From positions 21,121-85,120 of the forward strand of contig QKCN01000084.1 of assembly GCA_003245675.1 (NCBI GenBank): a stretch of DNA of 64,000 bases, written 5' to 3'. This document shows positions 36,244-46,800 of the stretch, piece after piece. Both the position numbers and the translations under genes were made by a program. Under the pieces are notes generated by a model that was given only the letters and a program-made list of their open reading frames with translations, made no database searches and was not told where the DNA came from. Origin of the DNA: Bacteriovoracaceae bacterium (lineage in GTDB: Bacteria; Bdellovibrionota; Bacteriovoracia; Bacteriovoracales; Bacteriovoracaceae). How positions within the stretch are numbered: the first letter of the stretch is position 1; each line of letters opens with the position of its first letter.

Positions 36244-38874
36244 ATGCAAGCTTCAGAAATTAGAAATCGTTTTGTAGAATTTTTTAAAAAAAATGACCAC
36301 CTTCATCTTGAATCATCTTCACTCGTTCCCGAAAAAGATCCAACACTTCTTTTTGCCAACGCAGGGATGAATCAATTTAAAGACTATTTCACGGGGACAG
36401 CTTCCCCTAATCACAGGCGCGCTGTTACTACTCAAAAATGCGTACGGGCAGGAGGAAAGCACAACGATCTAGAAAACGTGGGCTTTACCGCTCGTCACCA
36501 TACCTTCTTTGAAATGCTGGGCAATTTTTCTTTTGGAGATTATTTCAAAAAAGACGCCATAAATTTTGCCTGGAAATTCCTTACGGAAGAACTGAAAATC
36601 CCTAAAGACAAACTTTATGTCACTGTTCACTACTCCGACGATGAAGCGGCAGAAATCTGGGAAAAAGAGCAAAATATTGCTCCTGAAAGAATTTTTAAAA
36701 GAGGCGACAAAGATAATTTCTGGGAAATGGGAGACATTGGACCTTGCGGCCCCTGCAGTGAAATCTTTTTTGATCACGGTCCCAAGCACACAGACCCAAA
36801 TTTTATAAAAACCGATGACAATCAAATATTGGACGACGAACTTCGCTATGTTGAAGTATGGAACCTCGTTTTCATGCAATATGAAAAGTACAAAGAAAAC
36901 GGAGAAATTAAACGCAAAGCTCTTCCTCGCCCCTCGGTCGATACTGGTGCTGGCCTTGAAAGGATTGCAGCAGTTCTTCAGGGAAAATATTGGAACTACG
37001 ATACCGACCTCTTTGCCCCGATCATTGCTCAAATTGAAAAATTAACATCCAAAAAATATGATGACCCAAAATATCAAAGTAGCATTCGTGTCGTCGCAGA
37101 CCATATTCGCTCCTCCGTCATGCTTATCACCGATGGCGTCATTCCTTCCAATGAAGGACGCGGCTATGTTCTTCGTCGAATCATCAGAAGGGCCATTCGT
37201 CACCTCCGCGATATGGGGCTTAAAGATGTTTCCTTTTACAAACTCATTCCCTCAGTTTTTGAAGTACTAGGCTCAAGCTATCCTCAAAACCAAAAAAATG
37301 TCGCTCTTGCTGAAAAAATGCTCAGACTAGAAGAAAAGAAATTTTTAGAAACGTTAGAAATTGGTCTTAAATACCTCGAAGAAGAAATTCAAAATACCAA
37401 AGGGAAAATCTTTGATGGCAAAAGTGCCTTCAAACTCTATGACACCTACGGTTTTCCACTCGATTTAACAGAAGTCATTCTCAAAGAACGCCAGCTAGAA
37501 CTCGATATGCAAGGCTTTGAGACGGAGATGGAAGAGCAAAGAAAAAAATCTCGCTCACAAAGCAAATTTGAGGCTGAAGGAGACAACAAAAAATTGTTCT
37601 ATGATTTGCAGCAACAGTTTGGAAACACCAAGTTTTTAGGATATGACAATTTCTCTAGTTCTGCCAAATTGCTCAAGAAAGTTGAACTCGGTAAAAATCA
37701 AACTTGCCTTATCTTTGATCAAAGTCCTTGCTATGCCGAATCAGGAGGACAAGCTGGAGACCAAGGAAGCATTCTCTTAAATGGAAATACCCTTGCAACA
37801 ATCAGTGACACGCAGAAACCTGTTGAAGGGCTTTTTGTCCATATGGTGAATAATGCGGACTCACTAGAAGAGGGTGAAGAATATACCCTTCAAATTGATG
37901 TCGGCAATCGCCAACGAAGTATGAAAAATCATACTGCCACTCACCTTTTGCAAGCTGCTCTTATAAAAACCCTAGGGGCTCACGTCAAACAGTCCGGCTC
38001 CTCTGTGGGGCCCGATCGTTTGCGCTTTGACTTCACTCACCCAGAAGCTATGACTCGTGATGAGATCAAAAAAGTTGAAAAAATCGTCAACGAAAAAATT
38101 AGAGCAAACATTGCAGTTGGCGCTGTCATTGTTCCCAAAGAAAAAGCAGAAACCATGGGAGCCATGGCCTTGTTTGGTGAAAAATATGGTGACGAAGTTA
38201 GAGTTATAACGGTGGGACACGAAACCGATATTCACTCACGCGAACTTTGTGGGGGAACTCATGTTAAAAATACAGCTGAAATACAATACTTTTCAATTAT
38301 TCAAGAAACAGCATTGGCCAGTGGTATAAGAAGAATTGAGGCTCTCACAGAAGAAGCGGCCCTTGCGCGTCTTGAAATGCGCTCTGACCTCTTCGCTCAA
38401 GTTGAAAAATCCTTTTCCGTAAAGGAAGAAAAAGTACTCAAAAGACTTGAAGGTCTACAGCAAGATCTCAAAGATAAAAGCAAAGAAATTCAAGACCTCA
38501 AAGATGAAATTCAATCTTCCCACACGAAAGGACTTTTTGATCAAATTGAAGAGCTTCCCAATAAATTGCTATTTAAAGAAGTCGCACTAGCTGGAGACCT
38601 AGATTTACGCAAACTTTCCGATAGTTTTACTGACAAGTACCCCACAGGAACTCTCGTTCTCAAATGTGAACACGAGGGAAAAATTTCCGTCCTCGTCCGC
38701 ACAGGCAAAAACAACAAACAAGTTAACTGTTCTCAACTTTTTAAGGAGAACATTGGACTACTTGAAGGAAGGGGGGGCGGTCGCCCTGACTTTGCCCAAG
38801 GCTCAGCAAGCAATTCTCAAAAATGGTCAGAATTTGTTGCTCAAATAAAAAAACAAATAGGAGAGCTCGTTTGA
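36244..38874 (+). CDS. alaS: Alanine-tRNA ligase
   Basis: The 876-residue protein begins MQASEIRNRFVEFFKKNDH. It has the class II catalytic core (HHTFFEMLGNFSFGDYFKK, GDIGPCGPCSEIFFDHG, SVDTGAGLERIAAVLQG), the editing domain metal site (HTATHLLQAAL, CGGTHVKNTAEI), a coiled coil, and the DHH-like C-Ala domain (EGRGGGRPDFAQGSA). The ATG at 36244 follows AGGATCA; an upstream in-frame TTG at 36217 is rejected. The last bases overlap the next gene's start. Confidence 0.97.
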   Translation: MQASEIRNRFVEFFKKNDHLHLESSSLVPEKDPTLLFANAGMNQFKDYFTGTASPNHRRAVTTQKCVRAGGKHNDLENVGFTARHHTFFEMLGNFSFGDYFKKDAINFAWKFLTEELKIPKDKLYVTVHYSDDEAAEIWEKEQNIAPERIFKRGDKDNFWEMGDIGPCGPCSEIFFDHGPKHTDPNFIKTDDNQILDDELRYVEVWNLVFMQYEKYKENGEIKRKALPRPSVDTGAGLERIAAVLQGKYWNYDTDLFAPIIAQIEKLTSKKYDDPKYQSSIRVVADHIRSSVMLITDGVIPSNEGRGYVLRRIIRRAIRHLRDMGLKDVSFYKLIPSVFEVLGSSYPQNQKNVALAEKMLRLEEKKFLETLEIGLKYLEEEIQNTKGKIFDGKSAFKLYDTYGFPLDLTEVILKERQLELDMQGFETEMEEQRKKSRSQSKFEAEGDNKKLFYDLQQQFGNTKFLGYDNFSSSAKLLKKVELGKNQTCLIFDQSPCYAESGGQAGDQGSILLNGNTLATISDTQKPVEGLFVHMVNNADSLEEGEEYTLQIDVGNRQRSMKNHTATHLLQAALIKTLGAHVKQSGSSVGPDRLRFDFTHPEAMTRDEIKKVEKIVNEKIRANIAVGAVIVPKEKAETMGAMALFGEKYGDEVRVITVGHETDIHSRELCGGTHVKNTAEIQYFSIIQETALASGIRRIEALTEEAALARLEMRSDLFAQVEKSFSVKEEKVLKRLEGLQQDLKDKSKEIQDLKDEIQSSHTKGLFDQIEELPNKLLFKEVALAGDLDLRKLSDSFTDKYPTGTLVLKCEHEGKISVLVRTGKNNKQVNCSQLFKENIGLLEGRGGGRPDFAQGSASNSQKWSEFVAQIKKQIGELV

Positions 38875-40601
38875 TAAAAACAATCGGCTGTATTTTATTT
38901 CTGATTTTTCTTATTTCGTGCAAAAGAGTTTCCGGCACTGGAGAGAGCAATATTCTCAATGTCCCTCTGACTCGCGAGGTATCGACTTTTGATCCTGCCC
39001 TCTCCTATGATACGGTTTCAATGAAGGTGCTCTACCAATCTTATGAACCTCTCTATGAGTATCACTATGGGAAACGCCCCTATACAGTTGTTCCGCTATT
39101 GGCCGACAGCATGCCCGAGATTAGCAAAAATCAATTAGAATACACGATCAAGCTCAAACCCAATGTCTACTACCACGACAAAGCCCCCTTTGGAGGAAAG
39201 AATAGAGAAGTTCGCTCCGAAGACTTTCTTAATCAATTTAAGCGTATTGCCTATGCCCCCCTTAAAAGCCCCGGAAGATGGCTTTTTGAAGGAAAAATTG
39301 AAGGCATGGAAGAATTTCGCCAAAGAGTCGGAGATGATTTTTCAAAATTTTTTGAGACTCCAATATCGGGAATTAAAACGCCAGATCCCCAAACGCTCGT
39401 TATCAAATTAACCCATCCCTTCCCTCAACTTCTATCTGCACTTACTATGACCTTTGCCATTCCTCTTCCTAAGGAGGCTATTACTTATTACAAAAATGAT
39501 TTCTCCAAAACAATGTTCGGAACTGGCCCCTTTCAACTCGTCAAATCGGATAGCAAAGAAATTCTCTTACATCGCTTTGAAGATTATCATCCCAGCTACT
39601 TTCCTTCCCAGGGAGATCGCTTTGCCAATGAAAACAATCTCCTTAAAGACGCTGGAAAAAAAATACCTTTCATTTTCGGCGTTCACTTTTTCATTGAAAA
39701 AGATACACAGAAAGTCTGGAACCTTTTTAAAGAAAAAAAGTTAGACCTATTTGTATTAGATAAAAATAATTTTCCCAATGCTTTAGAAAAAAATGGCGAG
39801 CTAAAAAAAGAGTTAAATGACCAAGGTGCAAGGCTACAAATATCTCCAGGAGTCACTTTTCGCATGCTTGCTTTCAATATGAAAGACCCTATCGTCGGAA
39901 AGCACGAAAATCTTCGTCGGGCCATTGCTCATGCGATTAATTGGGACGAATACATTTCTATTTTCACTAATAATGTCGTCCAAAAAGCAAACTCCATCTA
40001 TCTTCCAGGCATGGCCGGTTATAATCCTTCCAAAGAATTAGGATACAGCTATGACCCTGAAATGGCGGCACAATTTCTTCAAAAGGCTGGTTTTCCCAAA
40101 GGCAAAGGACTTCCCGCTCTGCAATTTGATCTTCGTGAAGATTCCTCTGAAGCATTCGCCAAAGCTGAGTACATCCAAAAATCCCTTGCTCAACTTGGCA
40201 TCAAAATAGACATTATTCCAAATACTTTTCCCGACTTTATTCACAAGTCCTTTGCAGGGACCTTGCAATTTTGGGAAGCAGGATGGACCCTAGACTATCC
40301 CGATGCAGAAAATATTTTACAGCTGCTCATAACGAAAACTCACCCTCCTGGCGTAAATGCGGCTTGGTATTCCAATCCTTATTTTGATCGCCTCTATAAC
40401 AAGCTCGCACGTCTTGAAAATGGACCAGAAAAATACAACATTATGGAGAAGATGGAACGCATGGTACTCAATGACCTCCCATGGATTATGCAGTACTATC
40501 TTCGAGAATATGTCATTTACTGGGATCATCTCAAAAACTACAGGCACTCCGACCTCATTTTTTCTACCTATAAGTATGCGAGATTAGAAAAAACCCTCTA
40601 G
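38871..40601 (+). CDS. Oligopeptide-type ABC transporter substrate-binding lipoprotein
   Basis: The 576-residue lipoprotein has a signal ending in the lipobox LISC and a family 5 solute-binding body. Features include STFDPALSYDTVS, YTIKLKPNVYYHDKAPFGG, NLRRAIAHAINWDEYI and the C-terminal PWIMQYYLREYVIYW. The start is TTG overlapping the alaS stop (TTGA), with AGGAG 7 bases upstream, so it is translationally coupled to alaS. No permease or ATPase genes are adjacent, so the transporter must be assembled from elsewhere. Confidence 0.88.
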   Translation: MIKTIGCILFLIFLISCKRVSGTGESNILNVPLTREVSTFDPALSYDTVSMKVLYQSYEPLYEYHYGKRPYTVVPLLADSMPEISKNQLEYTIKLKPNVYYHDKAPFGGKNREVRSEDFLNQFKRIAYAPLKSPGRWLFEGKIEGMEEFRQRVGDDFSKFFETPISGIKTPDPQTLVIKLTHPFPQLLSALTMTFAIPLPKEAITYYKNDFSKTMFGTGPFQLVKSDSKEILLHRFEDYHPSYFPSQGDRFANENNLLKDAGKKIPFIFGVHFFIEKDTQKVWNLFKEKKLDLFVLDKNNFPNALEKNGELKKELNDQGARLQISPGVTFRMLAFNMKDPIVGKHENLRRAIAHAINWDEYISIFTNNVVQKANSIYLPGMAGYNPSKELGYSYDPEMAAQFLQKAGFPKGKGLPALQFDLREDSSEAFAKAEYIQKSLAQLGIKIDIIPNTFPDFIHKSFAGTLQFWEAGWTLDYPDAENILQLLITKTHPPGVNAAWYSNPYFDRLYNKLARLENGPEKYNIMEKMERMVLNDLPWIMQYYLREYVIYWDHLKNYRHSDLIFSTYKYARLEKTL

Positions 40602-40711
40602 TCCAAAGCTCGGCTACTGGGAAAAATTTGCCCCCACCTTCTTGAGCTAAATAGGCAGTGCGCTCTTACCGATAACTAGAGTAGCACATGCCTCGTAACT
40701 AGAAGGTTTTT

Positions 40712-41122
40712 ATGATTTTGAAGAAAATTTACCCTGCAATTTTGATCTTCATTATGCTGATTTTGATGGCCACGGCCGCGACTGCGCGCGATTACGTCAT
40801 CTACAGCATCACTCAGGATATCCCCATGGGGGAGCCTAACGAAGTCATAAGAAAAAATTATTTTATCAATATGGGAAAATCACAAGGCTTACGCGAAGGG
40901 GCCAAAATTTCTGTTTTTCGAACTGTCTCTAATCAAGATCCCTTTGACAGTAATACGCGTTACAATTTTAAGGTGCCTATTGGCGTTCTTGAAGTTGTGC
41001 ACTCAGAAAGCGATGCCGCAATTACTCAGAAGCTCAGCCTGAATACTACGCAAAACACTCCACAATTTGAACTCTATGATTTCATGATTGGAGACGAAGT
41101 CAAAGTTTACGTGGAAGACTAA
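40712..41122 (+). CDS. Hypothetical secreted protein
   Basis: The 136-residue product has a signal peptide (residues 1-25, ending ATAATARD). It is followed by a beta-rich domain with INMGKSQGLREGAKISVFR, VPIGVLEVVHSESDAAI and IGDEVKVYVED. This resembles the small beta domains seen in FlgT C-termini and related periplasmic proteins, but identity is not secure. Its stop overlaps the convergent gene's stop by 4 bases. Confidence 0.65.
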   Translation: MILKKIYPAILIFIMLILMATAATARDYVIYSITQDIPMGEPNEVIRKNYFINMGKSQGLREGAKISVFRTVSNQDPFDSNTRYNFKVPIGVLEVVHSESDAAITQKLSLNTTQNTPQFELYDFMIGDEVKVYVED

Positions 41123-41361
41123 TTTGACTGATCTTTTTTGATTCTATTGATGATGGCCACGCGCTGTTCTTTAATCATATCGCCAATAGAATCGAGCTTA
41201 TCGACAATCTTTTCCAGTTTTTCGAGCAAATCTTCTTCGCTCAGACCACCCTTTTTTGCTTTAACCAAAGTCGTGGCACCAATTCCATAAGCAATAGTCA
41301 GACGATTGCTTATACTGTGCAAAAACTCTCGAAATTCTTCTATCACTTCCTGCTCATTCAT
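41119..41361 (-). CDS. Small helical protein resembling a histidine-kinase DHp domain
   Basis: The 80-residue all-helical protein contains EFREFLHSISNRLTIAYG, which looks like the phosphoacceptor helix of histidine kinases (H-x-I-x-N-x-L; His15), followed by a second amphipathic helix (LEKLEKIVDKLDSIGDMI). No ATPase domain follows. It could be a standalone dimerisation or phosphotransfer module, or simply an unrelated helical pair. The start overlaps the upstream stop by 8 bases. Confidence 0.5.
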   Translation of the reverse strand: MNEQEVIEEFREFLHSISNRLTIAYGIGATTLVKAKKGGLSEEDLLEKLEKIVDKLDSIGDMIKEQRVAIINRIKKDQSN

Positions 41362-41620
41362 TGTCCCACCATTCTTTCCCGTAATTCAATTCCGTAAAAT
41401 TAATCAACTCACAACAGAGTACCTCACTTTCTATTTTTTCAAAAACAAGGTACAAAAGGTAATCTTTTCCCTTCTCCAATGAACCCCCTTTGGGACGCGT
41501 GAGAACGGATATCTTTCCAATATAACTGCCCCTTAACATCCCTTTAAAATGGAAAAATTGCCTTTCTCCTTTCCCCCCCATACACCGACTAATAACAATC
41601 ATTTTTTGTTCTTTTTGCAC
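41354..41620 (-). CDS. Hypothetical small beta-rich protein
   Basis: The 88-residue product reads as mostly beta strands (FHFKGMLRGSYIGKISVLTR, DYLLYLVFEKIESEVLCCEL). The start is GTG at 41620, supported by GGAGG 5 bases upstream; the internal ATG at 41602 has no ribosome-binding site. It is translationally coupled to the DHp-like gene through an 8-base overlap, so the two may work together. No family was recognised. Confidence 0.55.
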   Translation of the reverse strand: MQKEQKMIVISRCMGGKGERQFFHFKGMLRGSYIGKISVLTRPKGGSLEKGKDYLLYLVFEKIESEVLCCELINFTELNYGKEWWDNE

Positions 41621-41749
41621 CGCATCCTCCCTTAACCTAAAATCAGCTACCTAGGATGCATCTATAAAATTTTTTTTGCCATTCCATCTAATTAGAATTA
41701 TTTTGGGCCCAAAATCTTTAAAGAAAACTTTTCTGAGAAGGACGAGGAC

Positions 41750-43609
41750 ATGTCTAAAAGAATAGAATTTCATGAGTCCGATACTATAGGTAAATTACTT
41801 ATCCGCCGTGTTTCCACTTCCGCGACCCATCCGTTTATCGGTCACATAAAAAATGACACCATCGTCCAAATGAACTACCAAGAATACTTTGCACAAATTG
41901 AAAATATGTTTTGGGGAACAAAAGCTTTGGGCCCGCAAAAAGGCGATCGCCTTGCCATTATGGGGAACACTTGCAAAGAATGGCATCTTTTTGATATGAC
42001 ATCCATGTGCTCCAATATGGTTACTGTTCCCATCTACCACACCTACACCCCTAATGACATTCTCTACATCATCAAACATGCTGAATGTAATTACATCGCA
42101 GTTGAAGACGAAGACCAATTAAAAAAACTCAGTGGCATTATTAAAGAACTTCCTCAGCTGAAAATTATTTTCACTTTCAAAAAAATTGCATTTCGTTATC
42201 GACGCACAATCCCTGATCACATAAAAATCTTTTCCCTTCAAGAACTCATTGCGGCGGGCGAAGGACAAGCTCGTGGCACACATGAGCAATTCATTGAAGA
42301 AATAGAGAATCAAGATCCCAGTTCAATCGCTTCCATCATTTATACTTCAGGAACAACGGGAGAACCCAAAGGTGCAGTCATCACCCATAAGGCAATTTGC
42401 CATATGCTAAAAAACGTAGACACGACGATCAAAGATGTGCTCAATAACGAAGATCGGATTTTAACTTGGCTGCCTCTTTCCCATGTTTACGGACGCGCAG
42501 ACTCCCTTATGTTCATCCCTTTTGGCTGGGAAATGATTTTTGCCGAAAGCCTCGAAAAACTTTCCCTTAACTTGCAGCTTGTAAAACCAACGATCCTACT
42601 TGCTGTGCCTCGTATTTTTGAAAAAATTCATGCCAAGATTATTGAGAAAATGGACAAAGGCCTACTACCCAAAAAGGCTATTTTTGAATGGGCCCAAAGA
42701 ATTTCAACGTCCTACCATGATCAACTCTCCGAAGGAATTAATCCCAGCAATAAAGATAAACTGCAACACCAGATGGCCAAAAAAGCTGTTTGGGAGAAAA
42801 TTTATAAAGGCCTAGGCGGACGAATTCGTTTTGTCATTTCCGGAGGCGCTCCACTTAACCCAACCCTCATGAAATTTTTGCGAAATGCAGGTCTTAATAT
42901 TGCCGAAGGATATGGACTTACCGAGACAATTGCTCCTTGTACACTTAACCCCCTTCACGCACCAGAGCCAGGCAGTGTAGGAATGCCCTTAGGGGATGTT
43001 CAAATAAAATTTGATGAAGATGGTGAAATTCTCATCAAATCAGAAGCACTTTTTTGCGGGTACCACAAAAGAGAAGAAGATACACGTGAAGCCTTTACCG
43101 AAGATGGCTTCTTTAAAAGTGGCGACATCGGAGAATTCAACGAAGCAGGCTATCTCAAAATTACAGATCGCAAAAAAGATATCATCATCACTGCCGCCGG
43201 GAAGAATGTGGCACCCCAAAAAATTGAGAATATGCTTAAATTGCAAAAGCATATCTCACAAGCGGCCGTGGTGGGCGACAAGAGAAAATATCTAGTTTGC
43301 CTCATTGGAATAGAAAAAGAAGATCTCAAAGATAAACTAGGGCAATTAGGGCTCGCCAAAACCTGCTCCTATGAAGAGATGGCCGAAAACCAAAAACTTA
43401 GATCACTCATCTGGAGAGATATAGAACGAGTCAACGGAGAGCTAGCACGCTTTGAGACCATTAAAAAGTTTATCATTATTCCTGAGCCCGTGACCGTTGA
43501 AACCGGCCTCTTAACCCCATCTTTGAAAATTAAGAAAAAAGTCCTTATAGAACGCTATGCAGAAAAGATAGAAGACCTTTATCCAAAAGAAGAAAGTTTA
43601 TTTAGTTGA
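41750..43609 (+). CDS. Long-chain fatty-acid-CoA ligase (AMP-binding)
   Basis: The 619-residue adenylate-forming enzyme has the phosphate loop YTSGTTGEPKG (198-208), LPLSHVYGR, GYGLTET and the hinge/A8 region TDRKKDIIITAAGKNVAPQKIE. These place it among the long FadD15/FACS-type acyl-CoA synthetases that activate fatty acids as acyl-AMP and then acyl-CoA. Specificity cannot be read from the sequence. It lies alone before rpoZ. Confidence 0.9.
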   Translation: MSKRIEFHESDTIGKLLIRRVSTSATHPFIGHIKNDTIVQMNYQEYFAQIENMFWGTKALGPQKGDRLAIMGNTCKEWHLFDMTSMCSNMVTVPIYHTYTPNDILYIIKHAECNYIAVEDEDQLKKLSGIIKELPQLKIIFTFKKIAFRYRRTIPDHIKIFSLQELIAAGEGQARGTHEQFIEEIENQDPSSIASIIYTSGTTGEPKGAVITHKAICHMLKNVDTTIKDVLNNEDRILTWLPLSHVYGRADSLMFIPFGWEMIFAESLEKLSLNLQLVKPTILLAVPRIFEKIHAKIIEKMDKGLLPKKAIFEWAQRISTSYHDQLSEGINPSNKDKLQHQMAKKAVWEKIYKGLGGRIRFVISGGAPLNPTLMKFLRNAGLNIAEGYGLTETIAPCTLNPLHAPEPGSVGMPLGDVQIKFDEDGEILIKSEALFCGYHKREEDTREAFTEDGFFKSGDIGEFNEAGYLKITDRKKDIIITAAGKNVAPQKIENMLKLQKHISQAAVVGDKRKYLVCLIGIEKEDLKDKLGQLGLAKTCSYEEMAENQKLRSLIWRDIERVNGELARFETIKKFIIIPEPVTVETGLLTPSLKIKKKVLIERYAEKIEDLYPKEESLFS

Positions 43610-43676
43610 CTCTCTTCAAAAAATAAGACATAAATGACGGTACTAAATTTAGGATCTCGTTTGGACGGAGTAAAAA

Positions 43677-43889
43677 ATGGCCAGAATTACCATTGAAGAC
43701 AGCCTTGAGCATGTAGAAAATCGTTATGAGCTTGTACACCTTGCTGCAAAAAGAGCAAAGCAACTCAGAAATGGTGATGATTCACTTGTAAAAAGCAAAA
43801 ATAAAGAAATCGTAACAGCTCTTCGCGAAATTGCTGCCAAGAAAATCCAACACACAACAATCGAAGAATACGATTCAGACGAGTTCTAA
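43677..43889 (+). CDS. rpoZ: RNA polymerase omega subunit
   Basis: The 70-residue protein begins MARITIEDSLEHVENRYELV and continues LAAKRAKQLR....KSKNKEIVTALREIA, the omega pattern. The acidic tail is short. Omega aids assembly of beta-prime and forms part of a (p)ppGpp site in proteobacteria. Its stop codon is directly adjacent to the stop of the convergent repeat-protein gene. A GGAG ribosome-binding site precedes the ATG. Confidence 0.93.
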   Translation: MARITIEDSLEHVENRYELVHLAAKRAKQLRNGDDSLVKSKNKEIVTALREIAAKKIQHTTIEEYDSDEF

Positions 43890-46800
43890 TTACTCGTCTG
43901 AAAAGCTTTCTCCTTCAATAAAATCGGAAATACTGGCATCAACAGTTTCTTTATCTAATTTTAGTTCAAGCTGATTTCTCATTTCGTCGAGATTTAAAAG
44001 ACGATCTTTTTTAGCCTCAGCACTATTCGCCTCAGCTTTTTTGCCTTTACACGCGCGCTCAACAACGGCTTGCTTGCGCATCAAATCTTGAAACCTCTTA
44101 CTCTCACTAAAAGGAATTGTATCGCAAGCCTTATTAGAAGCAGCTGAACCTCCAAGCTCATGACGACAATTAAGATCATTGATGAAGGTCTTTATTCTTC
44201 CAATATGCGCATCAACTAGTGGAGCAGAGTTAATAGCATTCGATTTAACTCTCTGTTTATGATCTTTTCTCCAATCATTATTAATGAAGGCACGTTCAGC
44301 TCTCAACTTCTCTCTCATTTCCTTAGCCGTTTTTTTATCTTCCTTACTTAACTCCTCTTCATTGAGTCCTGAAATTTCCTTAATATCTTTTCCAGAAAGC
44401 AAATAATCATCACGCTTAGGTTTGTTTTTTAGCTCTTTTTTGTAACTTGCATAATGGATAATGCTTTTAATTGTGTTGACACGCTCACGCTGCTGCTGCT
44501 CAACATTAAAAACATATGAATTTTTGACCATTGCAAAGCGATTTAACAACTCCAATTTTTCCTCTGGATTTAAATCCACACGCGCATTAACCTCTGCAGC
44601 CAATTTAGCAAAGTCAGCCTCAATTTCCGAAACCCGCTTTTGGGCCAAAGACTCTAAAGCTTCCAATTCTTTTTGCGCCTTGGACTGAAAATCTTTGGCG
44701 CGAATTCCTTTGTAGAAGAACTTATCGTCTTCTTCTTCATCACCTGTAATAAAGGGGTTTTCGCGATGGAGCAGAAGCTTTCCATCGACAATTCTCAAAA
44801 TTTTACCATTATATGGTGCACATCCCTTTAAATTTTTACAATCATCTTTGAACTGCTTGACGGTATCCAAGACATAAAGCGCATTACGCTTGTTTGCCTC
44901 TTTTTCTGAGTGCACATACGAAGTAACGATTTCCTTTAACTCCTCTCCAAAATTTTTCTTTTTCTTCTGAGCAGCCGCCTCAAGTGTGGCATCAATATAA
45001 TCTGGCGCAACAATCACCAATGTATCTCTCAAATCTGCCATTTGATATTCAAGAAAAAAGACACTATCCAAAATATGATTGAAGTATCCGCAAAGAGCAT
45101 CTTTTCCCTTCATTCCATTAAAAGAAAGCCCATCAAACTGAAGAGCTTTTTGCATATTAGCTGCAAGCTCAATTTTTTCCTGAATTTCTGTTTCAATTGG
45201 AGTAAGTGAATTAATCATACAAGCAAAGGTTTCTCTACTTTGATCATCCTTGGCCATAGCCATTTGCCCTTCCAGTCTCTTTTTAAGTGCATCTACAACA
45301 TCCTGAGAGAGCCCTGTATTTTTCTGGTAAACATTTGCAACTGCCAACATTTCATCAAATGTCGTTCCCGATTTTTCAAAGAAAGAAATCATTTTATCGA
45401 GTTCTGATTCTAATTTCCCAATTTTTTCTAGGTGTGAGTCATATTTGGACATAGCTGCAATAAAAAGCTTTTTCTGCTCCTCTAAGGTCATATTATTGCC
45501 TTTCAATTTGCGGATCAAAGCCCCCATGCCTTTAACGACTCCATCCAGAGCTAAATTTACAACCCCAGATGTCAAAGTCTTGATGGCAACAGCAGAGGCA
45601 AAAGTAAGAGCAGCCTTTTCTGGAGAGGAAAACATTTCCGCGAAAGTTCCCGTAACTGTTTTTACGTCTCCAGTGATTCCCTCGACATTTGAAGTGATGC
45701 CATCAACATTGCCAAAAAGTTTTTGAATGTCTTCAGGAGTAATTGCACCAGTCAAGTCATTAACATTTCCAATAATCGAATTAATTCCATCCATGTCAAA
45801 ATCTTTGAGGTACTGATCAACTGTCGCACTCGCCGACTCTAAGTTTTGCAAAGTTTTATTGATGCTCTCTTGATCGATATTATTGATAAAATCATTGGCT
45901 GAGGTAATTAAATTATTGGCATTACTTATTGTACTATTTAGCCCTTCCATATCAAACTGACTAACCTTTCCATCCAAGTCCTGCAAAAGAGTGTTCCCAT
46001 TTGCAAACATAGTATTAAGCTCTTGAACATCCAACTCCGAAATTTTTTCAAAACTCTGTTGAGCTGCAGCCATCGTGGAATTAAGTTGATTCATATCCAT
46101 TTGGGCCATCGTATTCATTGCATTTTCTATGGAAGAAAAAGTTGCATTCACTTGTTCAACATCCAGCTCAGACATTTTATTCATCGCACCCTCAATAGAG
46201 GCCATCATTGAATTAGCCTGCTGCACATCAAGATTTTCAAGGTTGCGCATTACCGATTCGACAGACTCTAAAGTTCTGTTCACCTGATTGGTATCAATAT
46301 TGGCAATATTGTCCGCAGCTCCTTGCATTGAGGCGAGAGTTTTATTTAATTGATCAGTATCAATGTTGCTAACATTACTCATTGCTCCTTCGGTTGCGGC
46401 CATGGTGGAATTAATCTGATCCATATCAAGTTTTTGGAAATGCTCACTTGCCGCCGTTACGCTCTTCGATGCTTCCACAATGGAATTCCAATCAACTGTC
46501 CCTAAAGTTGCCAAAGCCTGCATCCCAGCACTGTAGTCATCTGCCCCAGAACTTCCTCCAGAACCAGTTGTCCCTCCCCCAAGTGGCCATGGAAGAATCT
46601 GAGCATGAGCAGAAGAGATTAGAGAAATATTTTTCCATGCTTTATGCAAGTTTAAAGAAGAAATACTCTTAGGAAAACTATGATGGAGATCAAAAGAACG
46701 CTCCATCAAATAAGCACCAAGGATTTCTGTCTCTAAATTTAGCGTCTTTGCATAAGATTTGCGGTACATGGCCATAGCATAACGAATTGTTTTTTCTTCC

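Noticed and set aside
40602-40711. Possible regulatory RNA between the lipoprotein and the 136-residue secreted protein gene
   Set aside because: No stable stem, repeat or promoter hexamers were found in the 110 bases.
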